Origin: Amphibalanus amphitrite
Lineage: Eukaryota > Arthropoda > Thecostraca > Balanomorpha > Balanidae
DNA: 64,000 nt
Direction of reading: 5' to 3'
NCBI RefSeq assembly: GCF_019059575.1
Contig: NW_024881561.1
Location: 909,001 to 973,000, forward strand
Shown here piece after piece: positions 10,379 through 22,365 of this stretch (the first letter of the stretch is position 1; every line of letters begins with the position of its first letter). Both the position numbers and the translations under genes were made by a program. The notes under the pieces are model-generated. The model searched no databases and was not told where the DNA came from. It saw nothing but the letters and a program-made list of their open reading frames with translations.

Positions 10379-10411
10379 GGGGGACTGGGGAGTGGGGAGG
10401 GGGAGGGGGGA
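10379..10411 (+). other. G-rich tract, possible G-quadruplex
   Basis: Five or more runs of three or more G separated by 1-3 bases lie just past the putative jun poly(A) signal. This satisfies the usual sequence pattern for a G-quadruplex on the + strand. Confidence 0.5.
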
Positions 10412-11376
10412 GGGTATCGGTCGCAAAATTGAGGTCAGCTCATCGGTCAGAGCTCATACAGAGGTCATACGGAGGTCTATGGCTCAGCTTTAGAATTTCA
10501 CTCCATATCTTTTCAGTTATATAGGTAGGGGAAGTTGGGGCAATGCCGGAGTTGGGGCAAAGCCGAAATTCGAGATATTTCGAAAACCGTAAGACATGGA
10601 TGCCACCTGTCAGTGATGCTCTGAAGCTTAAGTGACTACAATTATCGCATGTTTGTTACGAGTCGTCATTCGGAATACTTCGGCTGTGAGGGCGCCAAGA
10701 GCGTTTTCAAGGTACGCGTTCCTGGTACTACATGCGCCTTTGAAGCTGCATTTCTTACTCATTATGCTACCGTTTGTCTGGCCAATTCGGTCAAGTAATC
10801 TTCAGCATGTCTTTGCGTATGTGTGCTGCCTATTTGAAATTTATACGGCACGTTGAAAAGTTATGGGCCTGCAAATGAAAGTATGGCTGGCTGGGGTAAT
10901 GCCGAAAACGTGCAATTACGCACTTAAAGCACGCTACGTGGACTTTACTGCTGTAGAATAGCAACGCGAATTTTTAGTCACACAAATTACACTTTCAACC
11001 GACACAACGGCCTGTTACCTATAAGGAATTATTTACATGGCATTTTCTTATTATATCACACAATTATAACTTCCAGTGTGCACCAAGCGTCCTCAAGCTC
11101 TTAAAACGCGTGTCAGCTTTGATAAATTTTGGATAAAGTTTGAGATAAAGTGGCAAAACATAAATGTCGGCATTCCCCGTAGATCATTTCTCCCATTTTC
11201 GGCTTTCCCCGCAGTCCGGGGCAACGCCGAAAAAGTCACTTCTTTGATATTTTTAGTTTGTGCGCTTAACGGCATGCGAATTCATCAAATGCGCCTGGTA
11301 TGTTTGAAAGGCAAAAGACTGGCCTCTCGAATGACGCCAACAAGAACAGCTTATGTTGTCTACCTTGCGTGCTACG

Positions 11377-12976
11377 CAGTGGCGTATCCAGGATCTTGAA
11401 AAGGGGGAGGCCAAACCTGCTCAAGGGGCCCCACCCTTACCTAAGGGGCCCCATTAGTAGCGTACTTAACCTACGCCCAGGTGCGGTTCTTTGCCACTTT
11501 CGCCATGTGAGGGAGGTTTTTAGGCACACTCGGCAATCTAAAAAAAAACTATTAAAACGTGAAAAAGCCATCGACATCTTTAGCTCTGTAGTGTACCTAC
11601 AATTTATTTCAGCAGTAGGCATATCCTACAGTTTTTTTTTTGCTTTGGTCGTCGCTGGGGTCACTAAAGAATAAAGATTATCAAAAGCAAAATGTTTTTT
11701 TTTTTATTTTTTTTTTACGATTGTAACATTTCTCAAAGGGCAGATGTCAATCTATTAGTGTCTTGCGCTGGTTGAGGGCTGATACCCTAACCTTTAGAAG
11801 GGCCCGCCTCGGGTTGAGCTCTGATCTAGATTGATGGCTTTATGTCGCCCACATTGGCCTCACTCAACCTCTGAAGGCTAATTCTGGCCTCTGAAAGCCC
11901 CACATCGGCAACAAAATGAACCACGCTGGCCTTCGGGCCCCATAATGGCCTCAGGACCATGCTATGGCTGCTCACAGGGCCCCCGCGGGCTCTTGGGAGT
12001 CTTTGAGTCAGCCAGTGCGGACCCTCTGTCGCCCATTGGTACCGCAGGGCCTCTCGGGCCTGAAGGGACCCTAAACCCTATAACGGACACCTGCCCCCTC
12101 GCCCTTGGCTATACCATTGAATTATCCAAGTGATCAGGGGCCGTTCAGGTAATCAGCGGCCTCTCAGGTGACCAGGGGCTTTTCAATTGACCAGGAGCCC
12201 ACCATGCGACCAGGGGGCCCTCTGATAACCAGAGGCCGGCTATACCAGGGGCTCCATGGGTAACTAAAGGCCTTCATGTGACTGCAGGGGCCCTTCATAT
12301 AACCAGGCATTCCCCGGGTAAACATGGGCCCCTCAGGTGACCAGGGTTTCTTCAGATCACTGGCCAGGGATCACCCAGGGCATCAGGGCCCCTCAGGTAG
12401 CTAGGGGCCCTTCAGATAACCAGGGGCCCCTCAGGTAACCCGGAGACCCTCTGATAACCAGGGCCCCTCATATCCCCAGAGACCCCTCTGGTAACCAGGG
12501 GCCGCTCAGATAACCAGGGGCTCGTAGGCAATCACGAGCCCCTTCGGTAATCAAGGACCCCACAGCTAACCAAGGGCCCCTCAGGTAGTCAGGGGCCCCT
12601 CAGATAACCAGGGCCCCTTAGGTAACCAGACACCCCCGTAATCAGGGGCCCCTCACGTAACCAGGAGTCCTTCAGATAACCAAGGGCCCTGTAACCAAGG
12701 GCCCTGTAACCCTTCAGGTAACCTGAGCGTGAGCCCCCTCAGTTAACCAGGGGCCCCTCAGATCACCGGGGGCCCCTCAGATAACCAGGGGCCCTCAGAT
12801 AATCAGGGGCCCCTCAGGTGACCAGGGGGACCCTCAGGTAACCAGGGGCCCTTCAGGGCCCCCGTGTCCCCCTTGGGTACGTCACTGCACTCAAGTGACC
12901 CAAAGGACCCACTTGCATGCTTGATCCCAAAGGGGGAGGCCATGGCCTCTTGGCCTCCCCCCTGGATACGCCACTG
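11377..12976. mobile_element. hAT-like non-autonomous element with 8-bp duplication
   Basis: The terminal inverted repeat CAGTGGCGTATCCAGG is present at both ends. The target duplication GTGCTACG is perfect at 11369-11376 and 12977-12984. CAGTG-type ends with an 8-bp duplication are characteristic of the hAT superfamily. The interior is mostly repeats made of GGGCCCCTCAGG-like words. It carries no transposase, so it depends on another copy for movement. It sits inside the TA element at 10528-13024. Confidence 0.9.
12125..12870. repeat. Minisatellite, about 19-bp unit
   Basis: Around thirty degenerate copies of a unit close to AACCAGGGGCCCCTCAGGT. The spacing varies from about 18 to 27 bases, and units alternate between CAGGTAACC and CAGATAACC. 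The array forms the core of the hAT-like element at 11377-12976. The palindromic GGGGCCCC centre allows local foldback. Confidence 0.85.
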
Positions 12977-13026
12977 GTGCTACGGGCGTCAGAAAAAAGT
13001 ATTCGGCGTTCCCCCAACTTCCCCTA

Positions 13027-14740
13027 TATCCGTTATAATTTTCATTGCCCGTAGCTGATTTTTTGCCTAGTGATATTTACATACATTTTACATGCAATTG
13101 AGCCCGGCAGCTGTTGCTCTGCAGTCTGCTCCCCACGCTGCGGGCGAAGTATGAGGAGACCTATAGCCGGATGTTATCGAAGGAGGGCCGATCGGCCGAT
13201 CCGGCCGGGCCGCCGCGCAGGCTGCAGCACCCTCCGGGAGACGGACGGACGGACGTCGCGCGATTGTCTGTGACGCAATGGTGTGTCTAGATGCTCTGCT
13301 CGGAGCAGCTGCACAGCCTGCAGGGCGCTGCGGCAGCCTCCCCGCCGTCACTCGGCGGGGCGGCCTATTCACGGGGGCGCAGAGCAAATAAACTCAGTGG
13401 CGCACTCTGCACGCATGATGACAACACTGGAATTAACACACCGACAATGCGCAGTGGTTAATGTATGCGAGTGTTCATCAGGCTAGTGCAGGGCGGGAGC
13501 TGCTGAGGTCACCGTCTGCGTCTGGCTCAGAATGTGTGGAGTCTCTCTGCCGTCTACTATTTAGGTGTAATAAGAGATAATTGAAAACATGGTGGGTGAT
13601 GATGGTGAATACAGTCAAACACAATGTATGATATGTTCCCAGTCGTCAAATACCCCGTCCGGCGTTCATGGATTCCATTTCAATAACACCAGACGTCCCA
13701 AAGGAGGATAAATCGACTCTTCAGCTGCCGTCGCTCCCCAGCAATTGTCATCGAGTGGAAAAAAATAATTGACCCATTGGCTCTAATTGGTCGATGGGTA
13801 GCACCTGCAGATCACTTTCGAAGTCCTTGTTGTCTTTTCATCACATCGTTATTTTTTGCTCCATCGTACATATTAGTTTCATAGCACTTGTCTCTAGATG
13901 GGATCACCGATCTCAAACGATATCCCATACCGTTCAGGTCCCAGAGCCTCAGGCCGGGTCTCGCCCTCGCGTCCAGCTCTCCCAGGGACCTGGATCCGGC
14001 ACTGGCCCTCCGTCCCAGCCCCGGCACACTGCACTGTCCGCTCTCAGCCAGCGAGGCCCGCGACCCTGGCACGGTTTCTGCAGCTCGCCGCCGCGCCGCA
14101 GCTCGCCCTGCCCTTTGTGGGCACGCGCCACCGCTCCCCACCGGTACGGGGGCGGGGGGGGGGGGGGGTACAGGGGGCGGCCAGTTCCGGCCCAAACTGG
14201 GGCGGCTCCACTGACTACCAAACTTCGCCTCAGACAACCAACCGACAACGCCGCGAGCTGTGACGGCTTCCGGGAAACCTTTTAAAGACACGTCCGCGAA
14301 AAGCTCAAACTATACATCATTCTATGGAAACCACTGAACCTCCTTCCGTTGAGCTTTTGCTCTTTGAATTAGGTAGGCGGTTTTGCTTTTGTGTGTGAGT
14401 CTGCAAGAGTGGGAAGGGCCAGCCGTGACCATTTGTAAATATACCTATTACCTATGTAGCATGCTAAGCTTGTAAGTTGTAACTGTATACTTACATTATT
14501 CATAAGCATATCCTGTAAAATAATACACAAACGGCGACTTCACCCCAGTCGTTACCTGGCCCCTCGGGCCTTTGCTTTATAAGCATTTAGGTACTATTCC
14601 CACCTTATATCTCATTTGCACTAGAAGCATTCGCAAATGATTTTTGTCCTCTCTTAAATTTTGAAATCTACATTTTCTTGACTGCCGATTTATTGCTACA
14701 CCATTCGCCATAAAGCTTTATGTCGAACCGAGCTAGACAA
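13027..14740. other. Unassigned intergenic DNA with GC-rich patches
   Basis: GC-rich patches at about 13090-13390 and 13910-14250 alternate with AT-rich DNA. A 15-base G run lies at 14154-14168. Frames up to 163 residues at 13794-14291 are open on both strands but have no domain. No transposon ends were noticed. Confidence 0.4.
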
Positions 14741-14742
14741 TA

Positions 14743-16740
14743 GGGGAAAGTGGGTGTATTGCGCCCTCCTAACCAATTGCGCCCACCAACATTCCCACGG
14801 ATTCAATGGCATGTTTTGAATTTTGTGTTCGAAAACATTATTTTCCCCACTGGATAGTTCCTTTTATGGCCCAAGCTCCCCGAGGAAGCCAATCAGCAAG
14901 GCTCATTACGCCATCAAAGCTGTTACGGCGTTTTCTTAGCTGTTTTGCAGTGTTTTGAACCGTTGGCTATAAACATGTGTGATATTTGTGTGATTTTCAG
15001 AGTGATATTTAGAAAGAAAAACCCTTTTTTCATTATATTTCACTAAAACAATTAATTTCCTTCAACATCTTTATGATAACTTACACGCTTTTATTAAAAA
15101 GTACCTCAATTTTAATTGCGCCCATGGCAATTGCGCCAGGGAGGCGCAAATAGAATAATGGTGTAGCTATTGTATATCACGACAGCATGAATGCATCATT
15201 AACTGATTGCAATAAAGAAGGAGTTTAATGTCAGGCAGGGGAGCAACCCGCTGTCGTCAGTCCGCAAATTATTTCTCTCGTCAAACTTATAATGCAGCTG
15301 CCATTTAGGCTACGAACTTGTGTAATTGACAAAATACGACATTTTTAACATGGACTCAGGCGTAAGAGGTGGCAGCTATGATAAAAAAGTAAAAACTGAT
15401 GTCATAAAACTGTCGAAAAAATAAAAATTATTAATTTTGAGAGAAAGGATTGGAAATATAACCGTATAGGCGCATACGTTCACATATATCTAGTCGGTTA
15501 CAGTAAACGTTTTCGTTGCACTTTTACAAGCGTACGAACACATGTAAAGTTATCTACCTGGGCAAAAAAACATCGCGATTTACACCTACATTTATTATTT
15601 AACCAGCGTGAATAACATTATGAATGTTAAAGTAAGCCGCAATGACATTAGACTGCCGGGGTGTATGCATTCCGTCTCATTCGCTTAGCCATGTTAAAGT
15701 ATAGGGCGTAATTGGGTTCTAATTGCGCCATCCTCCTGGCGCAATTTACAGCAGTTGTTGGCAAATGCGCCCTTTTACATGTTTCTGAAAAAGCAGCTGT
15801 CAGAAGCAAACGAAACATTCTTAATTGATCGGGAGGCTCTTAAATCGTAGCCAATGAGTTCCTCTTTGAAATGGTCACCAATGCATGCTTATATCTCCAG
15901 CGGTTTTCTTACAATTAGCGTTTTTCCTTAAAGGGACAGTATCACCATTTTGATGAAATTTGACATTGCATAGGCCCCACCTTTCTGGTCCGGGAACTGA
16001 AGACCGATCCTCGAAGCTCCACACCGTTATCCCGCTATCGCCGCTCAAAGTACGAAAGGTGTACCACACTTTGAATCGTGCTTCACTATCTTCACTGTTT
16101 AAATGTTTGCGCCGTTTTGAATTGACCGCCAGTAATAAAACTTTTACCCTGGTCATTTCATCAAATTTTATAAAGCCAAAACGTTTTTCGCACTTATTCA
16201 TCACCGTTAAATTCATTAAATAGTCGTAGGCAATTTCCGCTGTTTCCTTCGGATTCTAGCGGCTCAACAAAGGAATTCCTCCAGCTTGAATCACAATCTC
16301 CCTCCAATGTATGACGTTTATCACGTGATTGTCACGTGATATTTTCTCCCATTGTCAATTGTCACGTCCAATTGTCACTCCCTCCAATTGTCACGTTATA
16401 TTTTTATAGGCAATACCTAAGGCTACCTCTCCCTAAGGACAACTCAATCAGAAGAACGACCGCGTAAGCGTAGCGTCAATAATGTATTATCTGCGCCAGT
16501 TCTGTAGTAATTTTGCATGCTTCCAAACTGGCGGCCATGCTTGTATAGTGGTGGTTCGCTCATGAAAATGAATCATGAAAATGAAATGTGGTTGCAATAT
16601 TTTTCACCGAGGTCGGTCCTCAAACTATGTTTTTCTGATTCAGAAAAATAAGAAATGCTAATAAAAAAATCAGCTCCATACATGGATTTTTTTTCGATGA
16701 TACTGTCCCTTTAAGGTGGCGCAATTCACCCTCCTTCCCA
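14743..16740. mobile_element. TA-flanked element, GGGGAAAGTGGG terminus
   Basis: The left end GGGGAAAGTGGGTGTATTGC matches the inverted right end (TGGGAAGGAGGGTGAATTGC on the minus strand), with TA outside both. Inside, AATTGCGCC and its complement recur around 14776, 15113-15138 and 15720-15745, echoing the terminus. A TTAA element (15932-16710) is nested near the right end. The termini resemble those of 10528-13024, so the two are probably related families. Confidence 0.65.
15932..16710. mobile_element. TTAA-flanked MITE, AGGGACAGTATCA terminus
   Basis: The inverted termini AGGGACAGTATCA are flanked by TTAA at 15928-15931 and 16711-16714. At 779 bases with no coding capacity it is MITE-sized. 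The interior near 16310-16400 repeats the words GTCACGTGAT and CAATTGTCAC. It is inserted in the right part of the TA element 14743-16740. Confidence 0.85.
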
Positions 16741-16765
16741 TATGTTACAGGCAATGTGTGGAATC

Positions 16766-16851
16766 AGGCATTCTATAGAATGCCTAGGCATTCTATAGAA
16801 TTTCAGGCATTCTATAGAATGCCTGATTTTCAGGCATTCTATAGAATGCCT
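16766..16851. repeat. 20-bp palindrome cluster, left end
   Basis: Three complete copies of AGGCATTCTATAGAATGCCT (16766, 16805, 16832) and one copy broken on its right side (16786). The sequence is a perfect palindrome centred on TCTATAGA. Confidence 0.95.
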
Positions 16852-17703
16852 AGGAAATACACGAATCTTTCCAACATATCAGTGTATGTTGTATAAGATT
16901 ATGAGCACAGACCGACATGTAACATTACTATTTTCTGCCAGGCTATACCTTGCGGTCAGCTATTTATGTTCATTCAGTCAAATGTTCATTCAGTCATTCA
17001 TGTTCATTCAGTCAAATTTTCCGGTCAGGTATTCAATCTGACCTTATTAGGTCAAATTGTATCAGGATTTCATTCTGAGAGTACAGAGTATTTATCTTAA
17101 CGCTAGAAAGACGATGGTGGTAATGTCAATATCGGAAACGCCTTTGGTAAAAAAAAAAATACACAGAAAAAAGTTTGACAAATCGTCCACTTTTGGAGGT
17201 GTTTGCCTTCTAAGGAATTGATTTAAGGTCAAACTGGAGAAAACGGATACGAGCCAAAAATGGACAAAAATTGGCCTGACCCAAAAATGGCTTAGCTATT
17301 TGTTTTAGATATGGCATCCTTTCGAACATTGCCAAAGAAGAACTGGAGTAAAATTTCATAATTTTGACGACCTTTCGAATACTGCATGGCCCAGAAGTCA
17401 AGCTGGAAGGGGAGATCGAACAACACCTAATCCGGCTCTTGTTACGGCCGGGCCACCGTCCGGACGTGGAATAATGAACCATTTATTCAGGATATTCCCT
17501 GCCATTACAGTGTGGGTTGAGCTGTCCATTCACATTGCCCCAACAGACGGTAAATAACTTTTGAAAATACCAATTTCCAATTTTAGTGTTTTCTGGACCA
17601 AAATTTTGCGAGGAATCCGATGGTGTGGTCCCCGAAACCTGAAAAAATTTCATTTTGGAGATAGCACCTATTTTTTTGAAAAATAAATATTCGTCAGGCT
17701 TAA

Positions 17704-18239
17704 AGGAAATAGTTCACTTTCACGAAATTATTTTTTTTGCAATGGATTTGTGATTTTTTATGTTCAAAATGATCAGCAAAGAAAATAAATCCTTTTTATA
17801 ACAAAAGATTATTTTCTATATTTTTGATATAGGAAGAACTTTTCAGTTTCTGTAAGGCACACGCGATCCAGTATGAAAAGAGCATGGGTCCCGAAAATTC
17901 TTCAGAAACTAGAGAAATCGCGGCCACCGGCATTTGGGCGATCTGCTCGTGCTTTTGTTACTGGAGCGCCTCACTGGAGCGAATTTCTCAAGAGTTCTCG
18001 TAGATAATTTCTCTAGTTTCTGAAGAATTTTCGGGACCCATGCTCGTTTCATACTGAATGCGAATATATGCAAGGCACACATCCTCAACGCAAGACACAT
18101 TTTTCGGGATGAGAAATAGAATATCTTTGCCTAGGGTGATCGTTGGGCTGTAAAAGCTCCTGATTTATGCTCGTCTCAGCCCAAGCTACGGAACTGCTAT
18201 TCCAGTTCAAAACCCATGTTAAAATGTGAACTATTTCCT
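17704..18239. mobile_element. TTAA-flanked MITE, AGGAAATAGTTCAC terminus (copy 1)
   Basis: The inverted termini AGGAAATAGTTCAC are flanked by TTAA (17700-17703, 18240-18243). The interior has internal inverted repeats, including CTAGAGAAAT and its complement, and two oppositely oriented GAAGAATTTTCGGGACCC words, so it folds extensively. A second copy at 22409-22943 is inverted relative to this one and differs mainly by small changes in the middle. Confidence 0.9.
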
Positions 18240-18378
18240 TTAATAGTCCAATAAATTGGAAATATAATGAGTTAATTTTTTGTAACAACACTAGAATGTG
18301 TCGAACATGAATTAGAGATATATTTTAGCTGAGATGATACTATATCTGCGCATACATGTACATGAACTAGTACATTAA

Positions 18379-19294
18379 CCCTCGTCGGCCGAGAAGGGGT
18401 GGGGCGGGTGCCGCCTAATAGGGCTTTTCGCGATAGCTTAAAACTCGCTTAGGGTAGACAGCTGAAACTTGGCATACCTAATCTTTTATTCAAGCTGGAT
18501 CTTTTGACCTCAACTGCGTTTTCAGGTCAGGTCAGGTCACTGACCTATTACGTCATAAATGAGCCTCTGCGAGGTCCTCAGATGTTGCAACTTTGCAACG
18601 CCCTCAGTGCCAGAGGAACTTTCACAGGAAGATGAAACTTACAGGACGTAGTATCCTTCAGAGGTCTTACAACTTGTATATCTCGGATTTAATCTAAATG
18701 TCACATGAGGTCAGGTCGGTCACGTGACCTCACCATTATAAGTCAATGGGGGAAATATGAAAACTGTTATTTTGGCGCCGGAAATGATCTAAAACTGTCC
18801 CAAGCACATGAAATCGTGGTTTCATGTACTCTTTGTAAGGTCCGATCATGAAACCACGATTTCATGTGCTTGGGATAGTTTTAAATCATTACCGGCGCCA
18901 AAATAACAGTTTTCGTATTTCCCCCATTGACTTATAATGGTGAGGTCACGTGACCGACCCGACCTCATGTGACATTTAGGTTAAATCCGAGATATACAAG
19001 TTGTGAGACCTCTGAAGGATACTACGTCCTGTAAGTTTCATCTTCCTGTGAAAGTTCCTCTGGCACTGAGGGCGTTGCAAAGTTGCAACATCTGAGGACC
19101 TCGCAGAGGCTCATTTATGACGTCATAGGTCAGTGACCTGACTTGACCTGAAAACGCAGTTGAGGTCAAAAGATCCAGCTTGAATAAAAGATTAGGTATG
19201 CCAAGTTTCAGCTGTCTACCCTAAGCGAGTTTTAAGCTATCGCGAAAAGCCCTATTAGGCGGCACCCGCCCCACCCCTTCTCGGCCGACGAGGG
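18379..19294. mobile_element. TTAA-flanked palindromic element, CCCTCGTCGGCCGAG
   Basis: Two nearly perfect inverted arms of about 445 bases meet near 18836 with a loop of about 25 bases. TTAA lies at 18375-18378 and 19295-19298. The arms carry GACCT/AGGTC motifs, GGTCACGTGACC palindromes, and CREs (full at 19118-19125; the left-arm counterpart is mutated to TTACGTCA). The arm sequence is shared with one half of 44098-45132 and with 26584-27137. This copy therefore looks like a half-element duplicated head-to-head. Confidence 0.92.
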
Positions 19295-19298
19295 TTAA

Positions 19299-20463
19299 CC
19301 CGCGCGGGGCTGGGGAGGGTAAATTTTACCCCCCCTCGCGAATTTTTGCGATATCTCAAAAACGGCGGCGCGCAGCGCCGCCAAACTTTCAGTACCTTTT
19401 CTTACATCAATTTGACACGTTCCCTGAAAATTTGAGCGAAATCCGTCGGAAAATTTTTGAGAAATTGACGTTTTAGTGACGTCATGTTCGCCATTTTCGC
19501 CTCAAAAACGGTAAAAGTTCAAACGCCGCTAACATCTTCATTTTTAAAGGAATCAAGACGTAACAAAAAAGGTTATACGTAATTTTACTTTGTCTATCAA
19601 ATGGCTATCTCGGTTTTTTGAAAATTTTGGATTTTGGCCTAAATTTTTTCAAAAAACTGACTTTTTTGGGAAAATCATAATAAAATCCAAAATTTTGAGT
19701 CTAACGAAAAAACCGGAATATATGTCAGAGAAGTGGTCTATGTGCACCTACATACTAAATTTTAGAAGAATCGGTTCAAAAATGTGGGAGTTATTCAAAA
19801 TTTTATGACGTCACGACACACAATTTTTTTGAAAAATGACTTTTTTGGAAGTTCTAGATCTCGTACGGAAACAAAAATAGCACCATTCGATTCGCCGTGA
19901 AAAACTGCATCAGATAGACACCTTTTTAGGCCTTAACAACCAACTTCAAAATTTGACCTTACTTGACCTGACCTTGACCTGACCTCGACCTGAAATTCAT
20001 CCAGAGGTGGCCCATATCACTTATTGAGTGTGCCTATTGAATTCTATGAGTAAAACGACCCATAAAACAAGTGTCGCACATGCCCTTTTCTATATTTTGT
20101 TTTTTGGTGACCTGACCTTGACCTTGACCTCTGAATGATATTGTATGCAACGAATATTGTCTTGGTAGCCTAAGAACACGTTTTGGGTGATCAGTCTTAG
20201 TCCATGACTCCATTCTTCGGCAACTACGGTGCAAGGCCGATACTGTAGGAACTTGCAATTTGTACCCTTGACCTGACCTTGACCTTGACCTCAAACTTAA
20301 AATTAAGTACATGTTTTTAGTAGTTCGTGGTGAGAGCTTTTGCTTGGCGTTTGAATTTTCCAAATCGGACCATTAGTTCGGGAGATAACAGGGGGGGGGG
20401 GGGTAAAATTTACCCCCCCCCCCAGCCCCGCGCGTTCGGCTGGAGACCCCAGCCCCGCGCGGG
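19299..20463. mobile_element. TTAA-flanked element, CCCGCGCGGGGC terminus (copy 2)
   Basis: It shares its left TTAA (19295-19298) with the preceding palindromic element and has TTAA at 20464-20467. It is the inverted relative of 5698-6835, with the same termini, G/C tracts, CREs (19477-19484, 19806-19813) and GACCTTGACCT runs near 20110-20130 and 20270-20295. No coding capacity. Confidence 0.88.
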
Positions 20464-20601
20464 TTAATGTACTAGTTCATGTACATGTATGCGCAGATAT
20501 AGTATCATCTCAGCTAAAATATATCTCTAATTCATGTTCGACACATTCTAGTGTTGTTACAAAAATTAACTCATTATATTTCCAATTTATTTGACTATTA
20601 A

Positions 20602-21611
20602 AGGGAGATTATGACCTTTTTCCACAAAATCTGAGTTAGGACCATTTTCTGACAAAACACAACAAGTTATAATGTAAATTAAAACCATTTTGCTCAATTC
20701 GGTACCTTGCCGCAAATATCTCAACTTGAAGTCACGTTAGCGGGGAGCGCTGAAAATGACCGTTGAATAAGTACTTACATCACTTTTTGGTACTTGCATG
20801 TAATTTTGTAAAATGAGCGTATTCCTTACATTTGATCTTCATCACATCTAGTTAGTTAATGGTCGTCTATAGTGCCTTCAAAAGATATTCATGGTTTGGG
20901 GGTGGTTTATGTCTAAATTTACGCAACTATTTTTCCTGTTCATCATCTGTCGCCATATGCTGCTATTTTAGTAGCAACGACTCAATTTTGAATCGGTCCC
21001 GCCGACTGCACAATAAAAGAAGATAGATACAACACTTTTGCGGCATCACTGAAAAACTTATGCAGTACTGTTATCAAAATTCTCATAACACCGTTCGACA
21101 AACCTGAAGTCTTTTTGAAATAAATATGCTTGTATTTTTCGCTTCAGGCTCTGAGGCCAAAATAATGAATTTCGTAGTCGCAATCGCAAGATTTGGCTGC
21201 GTTTCTGGCGCATGCCGTTCATTTGTGGCGCAAAATAATGTTGGAAACAAAGAAGAGTAGGCACTATGTACCCCCGAATTAGAATCTAATTAATTCTAAA
21301 CCGAATTAACTCTAATTCAAATTAGAATCCTTACAACCAAGCAACGACAAGGCGATAACATAAACAAAAACCCAAGCGTCGCTGTTTGAAACAAAAGCGC
21401 CATATACTGCGACTTTTTTATAGAGAAGGACAACGCATTTCGGTGGGTGTTACAAGTACTGCAAGTACTGCTTCTTTTTTGCAAAAATAAAAACCTTTTT
21501 CACATACGAAAATGTGGTAGAAAATTTTCATATTTTATAGAAACTACAGTAGAAATAGTATAGATGTCGAGTAATTTTTATTTAAGAAAAAAGAAAGCTC
21601 ATTATCTCCCT
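20602..21611. mobile_element. TTAA-flanked MITE, AGGGAGATTATGA terminus
   Basis: The terminus AGGGAGATTATGA (right side AGGGAGATAATGA on the minus strand) is flanked by TTAA at 20598-20601 and 21612-21615. At about 1 kb it is AT-rich and non-coding. It occupies the TTAA in the right arm of the foldback element that corresponds to the TTAA used by 17704-18239 in the left arm. Confidence 0.85.
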
Positions 21612-22236
21612 TTAAGCCTGACGAATATTTATTTTTCAAAAAATAGGTGCTATCTCCAAAATGGAAATTTTTCAGATTTCGGGGACCACACTATCGGATT
21701 CCTCGCAAAATTTTGGTCCAGAAAACACTAAAATTGGAAATTGGTATTTTCAAAAGTTATTTACCGTCTATTGGGGCAATGTGCATTGTCCATGTATATT
21801 GAGAGTCGTTACACGAAGTGCTTATGACGACATAAAATGTGACCTTTGGTGTATTCTTCACCTTCATTTCTAATATCAGAACAAAGCCATCGTCATTCGC
21901 AATCACTTTCGATTCAAGCCTACGGTCCACCCTCCCAGCCAACACTCTTCTAATGCAGATTCGTATCTGTAGCAGCATAATCCTCCGAGGGTAACCGTTG
22001 AAGCGACTGGTTGGCCTGTGGCTCTCCCGCGTGCCTTGCGCCGTGGCTCTCGCGTGCCAACGGGATTGGATCAGTTGCTGCTTGCGGCGCACAATTTGGT
22101 GGTCGGCATAGCCCAATTTCTCCCTCGCTTCCTCTCAACTCATTGCCCTGAAATGGTCTGAAAATTAGGTAAACAAATAGCATTACTGCCACTGACCCCT
22201 AATTTTCGAAGTGTGTTTCGGACAATCAAAATACTT

Positions 22237-22365
22237 AGGCATTCTATAGAATGCCTGGGAGCTTAAGCCAGGCATTCTATAGAATGCCTAAGCAGTCAGG
22301 GATTCTATAGAATACCTAGGGATTCTATAGAATGCCTGGTCGGTCAGGCATTCTATAGAATGCCT
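22237..22365. repeat. 20-bp palindrome cluster, right end
   Basis: Five copies of AGGCATTCTATAGAATGCCT or close variants, starting at 22237, 22270, 22298, 22318 and 22346. They mirror the cluster at the left end of the foldback element. Confidence 0.95.

Larger units (their letters stand above)
10528..13024. mobile_element. TA-flanked element, GGGGAAGTTGGGG terminus
   Basis: The left end GGGGAAGTTGGGGCAATGCC matches the inverted right end (GGGGAAGTTGGGGGAACGCC on the minus strand). TA flanks both sides (10526-10527, 13025-13026). Words such as GGGGCAACGCCGAAAA and GGCATTCCCCG recur inside. A 1600-bp hAT-like element (11377-12976) is nested within it, leaving roughly 900 bases of host element. 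No transposase was seen. Confidence 0.75.

Noticed and set aside
13794-14291. 163- and 159-residue overlapping frames
   Set aside because: They are open on both strands over the same GC-rich patch and include a poly-Gly run from the G tract; no domain.
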